Shown: positions 56,479 through 64,000 of the stretch, in pieces
How positions within the stretch are numbered: the stretch's first letter is position 1
Layout of the letters: each line of letters starts with the position of its first letter
NCBI GenBank assembly: GCA_025358075.1
Contig: JANYKU010000003.1
Span: 1-64,000, forward strand
Reading direction: 5' to 3'
Origin: Ilumatobacteraceae bacterium
GTDB lineage: Bacteria; Actinomycetota; Acidimicrobiia; Acidimicrobiales; Ilumatobacteraceae
DNA: 64,000 bases
Program-made: the position numbers and the translations under genes
The notes under the pieces: model-generated
The model's input: the letters and a program-made list of their open reading frames with translations, nothing else
What the model was told of the DNA's origin: nothing
The model's database searches: none

Positions 56479-57179
56479 GGCTCGAACTCCATCACGTCTG
56501 CGGCGCGGAACCTGCCGCTGGGCGGAGAGTTTCGTAGCAACCGTCGCAGGCCCGGCACGACGGTTTCGGGAAGCGGTCGGTCGGAGATGTCTTCGCCCGG
56601 GAATGCGGCCTGGTGCATCGCCGTGCGCATGTCGCCGGGGTCGAACCAGTACACCCGCAGCAGTGGCTCCTCGGCAGCCAGCACGTTCGACAACTGCTCG
56701 AGTGCAGCTTTCGACGAGCCGTAGCCGCCCCACCCCGCGTAGCCCTCGACGGCAGCGTCGGAGGTGATGTCGACCACCGTGCCGCCGTTCGCACGGAGCA
56801 TCGGCAGTGCCGCCTGAATGAGAGCCAGCGGGGCGATCACGTTGACCGCGAGAACGCCTTCGAACTCGTCGAGCGGATAGTCGGCGAGCGTCGGCTGCGG
56901 TGATGGTCCGAGAACGCTCGCGTTGTTGACGAGCAGGTCGAGCCGGCCCAGTCCTGCGACTGCATCGAGCAACGCGACACGGTGTCGTCGATCGGCGACG
57001 TCACCGGCGATCGCGTGCACCTCGCCGCCTGCAGGCACCGAACGAAGCGTGAAGGCCGCGTCGTTCAACGCGGACTCGTCGCGGCCGTCGATCACAACGT
57101 TCCATCCGTCTTCGACCAGGCTCGTCGCCAAGGCCAGACCCAAACCTCGAGAGCCCCCGGTGATCAATGCTGTCTGCAT
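56475..57179 (-). CDS. SDR family oxidoreductase
   Basis: ALITGGSRGLGLALATSLVEDGWNVVIDGRDE; NNASVLGP; YGSSKAALEQL. Confidence 0.9.
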   Translation of the reverse strand: MQTALITGGSRGLGLALATSLVEDGWNVVIDGRDESALNDAAFTLRSVPAGGEVHAIAGDVADRRHRVALLDAVAGLGRLDLLVNNASVLGPSPQPTLADYPLDEFEGVLAVNVIAPLALIQAALPMLRANGGTVVDITSDAAVEGYAGWGGYGSSKAALEQLSNVLAAEEPLLRVYWFDPGDMRTAMHQAAFPGEDISDRPLPETVVPGLRRLLRNSPPSGRFRAADVMEFEP

Positions 57180-57228
57180 GATGATCCTTCCTCGTCGCCG
57201 GCGCCGTTCGGCGCGGTCATTTGGCCAT

Positions 57229-57252
57229 TAAAGCAAGTAATGGCTTGCTTTA
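57229..57252. promoter_or_regulatory. Operator-like 24-bp perfect inverted repeat
   Basis: taaagcaag-taatgg-cttgcttta between SDR and kdpD. Confidence 0.65.
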
Positions 57253-59783
57253 TTCCGCGTCGGGAACAAATTCTCCGATCGCTGGTGGGCAATACTGCGC
57301 TCGTGGAACGAGGCCGGTTGCGGGTGTACCTGGGCGCAGCTCCCGGTGTCGGCAAGACCCACGCGATGCTCGATGAGGGTGTGCGGCGACGCGATCGGGG
57401 AACCGATGTCGTGATCGGGCTGGTCGACACGACCGGTCGCCCCCTGCTCGGCCTGCTCGCGGAGAAGTTGGAGCACGTGCCCACGCGGCTCGGCATCGGC
57501 GGTGTTGCCGAGCTCGACACGAACGCGGTGCGTTTGCGTCGCCCCGACCTCGTGCTCGTCGACGACCTCGCCCATCGCATCGACGATGCCCATAGCCGGT
57601 GGGAAGGCGTCGAGGAACTGCTCGCCGACGGCATCAACGTGCTCACGACCGTCGACATCTCCAACATGGAGTCGCTCGGCGACATCGTTACCGGCATCAC
57701 CGGGGCTGTGCCCGACGAGACCGTCCCAGATGTGATGGTTCGCACAGCAGCACAGATCGAACTGGTGGACATGAGCCCGGAGGCGCTGCGGCGTCGGCTT
57801 GCCCACGGGCATGTGTTTCCGCCCGAACGGGTGGACGCCGCCCTCGCCAACCTGTTCCGCCCGCAAGTGCTCGGAGCGCTCCGGCAGCTGGCCCTGTTGT
57901 GGGTCGCCGACCGCGTCGAGGAGCAGCTCGCACGAGAGCTTTCGCCCAGCGGCACGGACGAGACGCGTGACGTTCGCGAGCGGGTGGTGGTGGCGCTCAG
58001 TGGCGAGGGTGGTGATCATCTCGTGCGCCGTGCCGCCCGTCTCGCCGGGCGCACGGGCGCGCAGCTCGTCGGTGTGCATGTGGTGAGCCCCGATCGACAC
58101 CCTGGCCCCGACCTCGAACGGCAGCGGCGCTTGCTGACCGGTCTCGGCGGCGCGTATCGGGAGATCGTCGGCGACGATGTGGCCGAGGCACTCGCCGCGT
58201 TTGCCCGCGTCGAGCAGGCCACGCAGATCGTGCTCGGGGCGCGTCCAGGAGGGTCGCGATCGCGGCGGAGAACCTCGGTGGTCGGTGCCCTGGTCGGCCG
58301 CATTGCTGCTGCCGACATCCACGTCGTCGCCACCGATGCCTCGTTGGCGCTGCGTCGACTCCTCCCGTCACGTCCGGCGCGATCGGCCCGACCGCCCAGG
58401 CAAACGTTGCTGGCGTGGATGCTTTGCCTGCTGGCTCCTCCCGTGCTCACCATCGTGTTGGTGCCGCTTCGCTCGCACGTGTCGGTCGGGTCGGCGCTCC
58501 TTCTCGATCTGTGTGTGGTGATGGGCACGGCAGCACTCGGTGGGCTTCGTCCCGGCCTGGTCGCCTCGCTGAACGCGCTCGCGCTGACGAACTGGTTCCT
58601 GACGCCACCGCTACACACCCTGGCCGTAGGCGACACGCAGAACGTCGTCGCCCTGTCGGTCTTCGTCCTCGTGACCGTGGTCGTCAGCCTTCTGGTCGAC
58701 CGTGCGGCACGCCAGTCGCGCGAAGTCGCCAACGCCAGGGCAGAGGCAGCTGCATTAGCGCGGTCGGCGGCGACACTGGTCGGTGCCCACGACCCGCTGC
58801 CCGACCTGCTCGAACAGCTACGTGCCACGTTCGGTCTCAGCGCGGCATCGGTGTTGGAACGTTCGGAGCACGGCTGGTGGCCGACACATGTATCCGGCAG
58901 TCCGGAGATCCTCGATCCCGCGGATGGGACGTCGATCGACCTAGCTGCCGACGGCAGTCTGTGCCTCGTCGTGTCCGGTGATGGGCTGCGCCCCGAACAG
59001 TTCGAGGTGTTGCGGGCCTTCGCCGATCAGTTGGCGATGGCCGTGGAAGCTCGACGTCTGCGGGCGGACGCGGCCAACGCCGATGTGCTCGCCGAGGCGG
59101 ATGCGTTACGGGCGGCACTTCTTCGCGCGGTGTCGCACGACTTCCGCACCCCCCTCGCGATCATCAAGGCCTCGGCCTCCGGCCTGCTGCACACCGAGGT
59201 CGACTTCTCCGAGTCTGACCGGCGGCTGCTGTTGCACGACATCGAAGGTGCAGCCGACAGACTTGACCGGATGGTGCGCGATCTCCTCGACATGAGCCGG
59301 CTACAAGCGGGCGCGGTCGATCTCACGTTGAGGGCGGTCGCTCTCGAGGAAGTTGTTGCGTCCGCGCTCGCCGGCGTGCCAGATGCGCACCATCGTGTCG
59401 AGGTCGACGTATCGGAGTCGCTGCCAAGAGTGTTGGCCGACGCTGCACTCCTCGAACGGGCGCTGGCGAACCTCGTGTCGAACGCCATCGCGTGGTCGCC
59501 CGAGAACGTTCCCGTCAGGGTCGTCGCCGGCCTTGTCGGCGCCTTCATCGATCTGCGCGTCATCGATCAGGGTCCGGGCGTCGCTGTCGAGTATCGCGAA
59601 CGGATCTTCGTGCCGTTCCAACGCCTCGGCGATCGTTCGAACGACGCCGGCGCCGGTCTCGGGTTGGCCATCGCCAAGGGATTCGTCGAAGCGATGGGTG
59701 CCCGGCTCGATCTCGACGACACGCCGGGTGGCGGCCTGACCCTGTCGATCCGCCTCGCAATTGCCGACGAGGCCGGCGCGTGA
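57240..59783 (+). CDS. kdpD: KdpD-like sensor histidine kinase
   Basis: RGRLRVYLGAAPGVGKTHAMLDEGVRRRDRGTDVVIGLVDTTGRP, USP-like domain, DUF4118-like TM block, H-box SHDFRTPLAIIKASASGLL, HATPase GAGLGLAIAKGFVEAMG; a GTG at 57303 is an alternative start. Confidence 0.95.
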   Translation: MACFIPRREQILRSLVGNTALVERGRLRVYLGAAPGVGKTHAMLDEGVRRRDRGTDVVIGLVDTTGRPLLGLLAEKLEHVPTRLGIGGVAELDTNAVRLRRPDLVLVDDLAHRIDDAHSRWEGVEELLADGINVLTTVDISNMESLGDIVTGITGAVPDETVPDVMVRTAAQIELVDMSPEALRRRLAHGHVFPPERVDAALANLFRPQVLGALRQLALLWVADRVEEQLARELSPSGTDETRDVRERVVVALSGEGGDHLVRRAARLAGRTGAQLVGVHVVSPDRHPGPDLERQRRLLTGLGGAYREIVGDDVAEALAAFARVEQATQIVLGARPGGSRSRRRTSVVGALVGRIAAADIHVVATDASLALRRLLPSRPARSARPPRQTLLAWMLCLLAPPVLTIVLVPLRSHVSVGSALLLDLCVVMGTAALGGLRPGLVASLNALALTNWFLTPPLHTLAVGDTQNVVALSVFVLVTVVVSLLVDRAARQSREVANARAEAAALARSAATLVGAHDPLPDLLEQLRATFGLSAASVLERSEHGWWPTHVSGSPEILDPADGTSIDLAADGSLCLVVSGDGLRPEQFEVLRAFADQLAMAVEARRLRADAANADVLAEADALRAALLRAVSHDFRTPLAIIKASASGLLHTEVDFSESDRRLLLHDIEGAADRLDRMVRDLLDMSRLQAGAVDLTLRAVALEEVVASALAGVPDAHHRVEVDVSESLPRVLADAALLERALANLVSNAIAWSPENVPVRVVAGLVGAFIDLRVIDQGPGVAVEYRERIFVPFQRLGDRSNDAGAGLGLAIAKGFVEAMGARLDLDDTPGGGLTLSIRLAIADEAGA

Positions 59784-60457
59784 AGCGAATCCTCATCGTC
59801 GACGACGACGCCCAGATCGTTCGCGCTTTGGAGATCAACCTGCGCGCCCACGGCTACGAGGTCTCCACCGCGGCAACGGGGGAGGAGGCATTGACGGCAG
59901 CCGCGGCACAGGTTCCCGACGTCGTGCTGCTCGACCTCGGCCTGCCAGGGCTCGACGGCATCGACGTCATCCGTGGACTGCGGATCTGGACGTCGACACC
60001 GATCATCGTGCTGTCGGCACGTGAGGGTGACTCCAGCAAGGTGGCCGCGCTCGATGCGGGCGCCGACGACTACGTCACCAAGCCGTTCAGCATCAGCGAG
60101 TTGCTGGCCCGGACGCGGGCGACCTTGCGACGAGCGCAGCCCGCGCCGGAGGAGCCGATCATCGAGACCGACAACCTGTCGATCGACCTCGCCAAGCAGC
60201 GGGTGAGTCGCGATGGAACGCTGGTCCACCTGACACCAACCGAATGGGCAATCGTCGCGCACCTCGCCCGGTATCCGGGCCGGCTGGTAACGCAGCGGCA
60301 ACTCCTGCAACACGTGTGGGGCCCGCAGTACGAGCACGAGACCAACTACCTCCGCGTGCACCTCGCCGCGATCCGCCGCAAACTCGAGGCCGATCCCGCA
60401 CAACCGCGCTACTTCATCACCGAACCGGGCATCGGGTACCGATTCGAGGCGTCTTAG
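59780..60457 (+). CDS. kdpE: KdpE-like OmpR-family response regulator
   Basis: RILIVDDDAQIVRALEINLRAHGYEVSTAATGEEAL; KPFSISELLARTRATLRR; GTGA overlap with kdpD. Confidence 0.95.
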   Translation: MKRILIVDDDAQIVRALEINLRAHGYEVSTAATGEEALTAAAAQVPDVVLLDLGLPGLDGIDVIRGLRIWTSTPIIVLSAREGDSSKVAALDAGADDYVTKPFSISELLARTRATLRRAQPAPEEPIIETDNLSIDLAKQRVSRDGTLVHLTPTEWAIVAHLARYPGRLVTQRQLLQHVWGPQYEHETNYLRVHLAAIRRKLEADPAQPRYFITEPGIGYRFEAS

Positions 60458-60502
60458 CGCGTTCTTAGCGCTGCGCAGATCGATCTTGGCGAGGTCTTGA
60501 CG
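60452..60502 (+). promoter_or_regulatory. Four-copy phased direct repeat TCTTrGCG, candidate KdpE operator
   Basis: tcttagcg at 60452 and 60463, tcttggcg at 60484, tcttgacg at 60495 (spacings 11, 21, 11). Confidence 0.65.
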
Positions 60503-60523
60503 GCGTGAGAGACGACCGTCGAA

Positions 60524-62914
60524 TTGACTGGAGTCGTGCTCCTCGACGACGATCCGATCCTCCGCGCGACAACCGAGCAGTCGCCCGCCGACACCGCGAC
60601 GCCGACGATTCCGGAGCCGTTCTCGTACCGCGCCAAGACGAAGTTGCTCGGCCATCCGTTGCCCAGCGAGCGCCTCGCCCACGAAACGCTCGGCAAGCCG
60701 ACGGCGCTCGCCGTCTTTGCATCGGACTGCATCTCCTCGTGCGCCTATGCGACCGAAGAGATCCTTCACGTGCTCATCCCGGTGATCGGGCTGGCCGCGT
60801 TCACGCTCGTCACCCCGATCACACTGCTGCTCCTGGTGGTGCTCGGATTCCTCATCCTCTCGTACCGCCAGACGATCAAGGCCTATCCGTCGGCAGGCGG
60901 CGCGTACATCGTGACCCGCGACAACTTCGGCCTGCTACCTGCCCAGGTTGCAGGTGTCGCGTTGCTCACCGATTACATCCTCACCGTTGCAGTCAGCACC
61001 GCCGCCGGCAGCGCGGCGCTTGCCTCGGCCTTCCCGACGCTGGCGCCGTACTCGATGTGGATCGCCATCGGGTTCGTTGGAATCATCGCCTATGGGAACC
61101 TGCGCGGCACCAAGGAATCGGGCCGGCTGTTCGCCGCGCCGACCTTCTTCTTCGTGGCGGTGATGGCCGCGCTGCTGATCACCGGTCTGATCCGACTCGT
61201 CACCGGGTCGCTTCCCGTGCAGTCGAGCCACGTGCCTGGCATGTTGGTGCAGACGCATTCGGCTTCCAACGCGATCTTCATGGGTGCCGGTCTGCTCATC
61301 TTCGCCAAGGCCTTCGCCTCTGGTGGCGCCGCCGTCACGGGTGTCGAGGCGATCAGCAATGGCGTGCCGGCCTTCCGCCCGCCCGCGTGGAGGAACGCGC
61401 GCGACACGCTGGTGTACATGGGCGCGCTCCTGGGCGTGATGTTCCTCGGGCTCTCGTTCCTGGCATCGAAGGTGCATGCAACGCCGTACGCCGCCGGCAC
61501 GCCGACGGTGATCTCGCAGGTCGGCAAGCTGGTCTTCGGCCAAGGGCCGGTCGGTCATGTGATGTTCTTCGCGCTGCAGGCCGGCACGATGCTGATCCTG
61601 GTCCTCGCGGCCAACACCAGCTTCGCCGATTTCCCGCGGCTGGCCTCGTTCCACGCCGGCGACAACTTCATGCCTCGTCAGTTCATGGTTCGCGGGCATC
61701 GACTCGTGTTCTCCAACGGAATCGTCTTCCTCTCCATCGCTGCGGCGGTGACGCTGCTCGGTACCGGCGGCGAGGTCAGCCGTTTGATCCCGCTGTACGC
61801 GATCGGCGTGTTCACGAGTTTCACGCTGTCGCAGGCCGGCATGACCAAGCACCACTTCCGGCTCAAGGAGCAGGGCTGGAAGATGGGCGCCTGGATCAAC
61901 GGCATCGGCGCGGTGCTGTCGTTCCTCGTGCTGATCATCGTCGCCAGCATGAAGTTCATGGAGGGCGCGTGGGTGATCATGCTCATCGTCCCGATCATGG
62001 TCTTCGGGCTGGTGCGCCTGAACAAGGCCTACGAGGTCGAAAGCCACGAGCTTCACGAGGATGCCAAGACGGCGGCGGAAACCCGTCCGTTGCGCCGGCA
62101 TGCAGTCGTGGTGCTCGTCGACAACCTCGATGTTGCCACCGCCAGAGCGATGCAATATGCCAAGACTCTCGCCCCCGACGATCTGCGCGCCGTGCACTTC
62201 GACCTCGATGCGTGGAAGACCGACCAGCTGACCGAAGCGTGGCGGAACCTCGGCTTCTCCAGGTTCCCGCTCGACATCATCGAGTGCCCTGATCGGAGGA
62301 TTGCTCGCGGTGCGTTGGAGTTGGCGGTGAGCCTCACCGCCGACAACGAAACCGAGCTGACGATGCTGATCCCTCGTCGCGAGTACTCGAAGATGTGGCA
62401 TCGGCTGCTGCACGACCATTCATCGAACGGCATCGCTGCCGCGCTGGCCAATCAACGGCACTGCAACGTCACGATCGTGCCGTACCTGCTCGGTGCGAAG
62501 CAGGCAGGTCAACAGCCCGAAGCGCCGACACGCGCCGCGTCCCGCCCCGCGGCCACGTCGAAACCTCCTCGTGCCGCGCCCGTCGTAGCCGACGATCATG
62601 TCGCCGATCTACCAGCGGACCGCACGCGCATCGCCGCGATGAAGGGCCGCACACAGACAACCGTGGCCGGACGCGTCCGCGCCATTCGCGTGCAGCCCTG
62701 GGCCGGCAACCCCGCACTCGAGCTCAACCTCGCCGACGAGACCGGAAGCATCACCGTGGTGTTCACCGGTCGACGCGAAATCGGCGGTGTGCGTCTCGGC
62801 ACGATCATGCAAGTGACCGGTGTGTCGGGCGAGCACCATCGCATCCGGGCCATCATGAATCCGGAGTATCGACTGATCTCCAGCCCAGCCGAGCCGACGA
62901 GCCCGCAGCACTAA
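60524..62914 (+). CDS. APC-superfamily KimA-like (potassium) transporter with C-terminal OB-fold domain
   Basis: KLLGHPLPSERLAHETLGKPTALAVFASDCISSCAYATEEIL; TIKAYPSAGGAYIVTRDNFG; C-terminal TQTTVAGRVRAIRVQPWAGNPALELNLADETGSITVVFTGRREIGGVRLGTIMQVTGVSGEHHRIRAIMNPEYRLI; start codon uncertain (TTG 60524 or GTG 60536). Confidence 0.9.
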   Translation: MTGVVLLDDDPILRATTEQSPADTATPTIPEPFSYRAKTKLLGHPLPSERLAHETLGKPTALAVFASDCISSCAYATEEILHVLIPVIGLAAFTLVTPITLLLLVVLGFLILSYRQTIKAYPSAGGAYIVTRDNFGLLPAQVAGVALLTDYILTVAVSTAAGSAALASAFPTLAPYSMWIAIGFVGIIAYGNLRGTKESGRLFAAPTFFFVAVMAALLITGLIRLVTGSLPVQSSHVPGMLVQTHSASNAIFMGAGLLIFAKAFASGGAAVTGVEAISNGVPAFRPPAWRNARDTLVYMGALLGVMFLGLSFLASKVHATPYAAGTPTVISQVGKLVFGQGPVGHVMFFALQAGTMLILVLAANTSFADFPRLASFHAGDNFMPRQFMVRGHRLVFSNGIVFLSIAAAVTLLGTGGEVSRLIPLYAIGVFTSFTLSQAGMTKHHFRLKEQGWKMGAWINGIGAVLSFLVLIIVASMKFMEGAWVIMLIVPIMVFGLVRLNKAYEVESHELHEDAKTAAETRPLRRHAVVVLVDNLDVATARAMQYAKTLAPDDLRAVHFDLDAWKTDQLTEAWRNLGFSRFPLDIIECPDRRIARGALELAVSLTADNETELTMLIPRREYSKMWHRLLHDHSSNGIAAALANQRHCNVTIVPYLLGAKQAGQQPEAPTRAASRPAATSKPPRAAPVVADDHVADLPADRTRIAAMKGRTQTTVAGRVRAIRVQPWAGNPALELNLADETGSITVVFTGRREIGGVRLGTIMQVTGVSGEHHRIRAIMNPEYRLISSPAEPTSPQH

Positions 62915-62951
62915 CGGGCTGACGACCCGTCCGATGTGATCGACTGGCGAG

Positions 62952-63326
62952 ATGAGCGAGCGACATTCGATCGACGAGATCCTTGGCAGGGCGCGAACGA
63001 CCCTCGATCGTGTGCCACCCGAGCGCCTTGCAGACGAGCAGGCGCACGGAGCGCTGGTCGTCGACATCCGCCCTGTCGAGCAACGGCAACGTGACGGGCA
63101 GCTGCCGGGTGCAGTCGTCATCGACCGAAACGTCCTCGAATGGCGGCTCGACCCCAGCAGCGAGAACCGCATCGACCAAGTCACTGGGTACGACCTGCGG
63201 GTCGTGGTCGTGTGCAACGAGGGCTACAGCTCCAGCCTCGCCGCGGCCACGCTGCAGGAGCTAGGGCTCCACCGGGCCACCGACCTGATCGGCGGCTTCC
63301 AGGCCTGGCTGGCGATCGCGAAGTGA
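62952..63326 (+). CDS. Rhodanese-like domain protein
   Basis: GALVVDIRPVEQRQRDGQLPGAVVIDRNVLEWRLDP...VVVCNEGYSSSLAAATLQELGLHRATDLIGGFQAW. Confidence 0.92.
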   Translation: MSERHSIDEILGRARTTLDRVPPERLADEQAHGALVVDIRPVEQRQRDGQLPGAVVIDRNVLEWRLDPSSENRIDQVTGYDLRVVVVCNEGYSSSLAAATLQELGLHRATDLIGGFQAWLAIAK

Positions 63327-63336
63327 TCACGTCGAC

Positions 63337-64000
63337 TTATTGTGCGGGTTGGGCGTCCGCTCGTTGAAGCACGATGTCGACCTGCGGATGCGCGGCGGTT
63401 CGCCGATAGACGAGTCGACCAGGTAGGGCCTCGACAAGACGTCGCGCCAGGGGGATGCCGAGTCCGTGCGCAGCCGTACCGTCGGCGTCCAAGATCGTCT
63501 CAGGCGAGGCAGAGGGCCCGAATCCGGGCCCCTCGTCGGCCACGGTGATGGTCACCGCGTCGGCCGTGACGTGGTGATCGATGCGCACCTCGCCGGCGCC
63601 ATGGGCCAGCGCATTGTCGAGGAGCACGTCGAGTGCGTGGCGGAGCATCACGGGGTTTCCGGTGACGGCCGGTAGATCGTGTGCGTCGGCGATCGCGAGT
63701 GGCCGGCCCGCAATCGCGAGACGGCCGTGCCACGTAATGCGGAGTTGGTCGAACAGCTGGGTGAGCGAAATGGTCGCTCCGTCGATCGGTGATGTGCGGG
63801 CGATGGCGAGGAGCTCGGTGACGGTGCTCTCGAGGCGATCGATGTCGTCGAGCGACTCGCGCAGCACCTCCGTGTGATCGGGCCGAGGAAACTCGAGCTC
63901 GGTTTCGAGTGCGGCGCGCAGCCCGGCCAGCGGTGTGCGGAGTTGGTGAGACGCATCCGCACTGAACGCGCGTTCCCTCGTGACGAGATCGTCGAGCCGG
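63337..64000 (-). CDS. Sensor histidine kinase, C-terminal part (truncated by window end)
   Basis: H-box FSADASHQLRTPLAGLRAALE read from the − strand at the window edge, HATPase motifs NALAHGAGEVRI, VADEGPGFG, GLGIPLARRLVEALPG. Confidence 0.9.
   Translation of the reverse strand, partial: RLDDLVTRERAFSADASHQLRTPLAGLRAALETELEFPRPDHTEVLRESLDDIDRLESTVTELLAIARTSPIDGATISLTQLFDQLRITWHGRLAIAGRPLAIADAHDLPAVTGNPVMLRHALDVLLDNALAHGAGEVRIDHHVTADAVTITVADEGPGFGPSASPETILDADGTAAHGLGIPLARRLVEALPGRLVYRRTAAHPQVDIVLQRADAQPAQ

Noticed and set aside
60935-62419. 494-aa − strand ORF antisense to the KimA-like gene, and the 595-aa + strand ORF 60505..62292
   Set aside because: Compositionally biased (His/Arg/Glu/Asp) with no motifs; overlaps a confident transporter in another frame.
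1-64000. CRISPR arrays, tRNA/rRNA genes, phage or transposase genes
   Set aside because: No regularly spaced repeat-spacer pattern, no tRNA-like or rRNA sequence, and no transposase/integrase motif noticed in any frame; not exhaustively searched by tool.

Overview
This 64 kb window is high-GC, gene-dense chromosomal DNA. The gene content looks actinobacterial, possibly Acidimicrobiia-like, but that is inferred from protein style only. I found no rRNA, tRNA, CRISPR array, prophage or IS element. Recognisable modules are: (i) a sulfide-type module of SQR-like flavoprotein, TusE-like, DsrE2-like and zinc ADH genes, divergent from an ArsR regulator; (ii) a PadR + ABC/FtsX export operon; (iii) an orphan form-II CoxL-type molybdenum hydroxylase divergent from a MarR regulator; (iv) a ferredoxin-dependent 2-oxoacid oxidoreductase operon packaged with an acyl-CoA ligase, an acyl-CoA dehydrogenase and a TetR; (v) an MgtE_N/CBS + NRAMP pair; (vi) an L-fucose-type ABC uptake and oxidative catabolism operon under a GntR/FadR regulator, whose permease is interrupted by an in-frame TAG; (vii) KdpD/KdpE directly upstream of a KimA-like APC transporter with a C-terminal OB-fold, with no kdpFABC visible and a four-copy 11-bp-phased direct repeat in front of the transporter. 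Three coding sequences carry lesions: a frameshift at ~44.32 kb, a frameshift at ~46.01 kb and a nonsense codon at 52.36 kb. Several clean inverted or direct repeats look like operators. The most interesting candidates are the KdpDE/KimA-OB module and the sulfur module. Family calls were made by eye from translated motifs; no database search was run.
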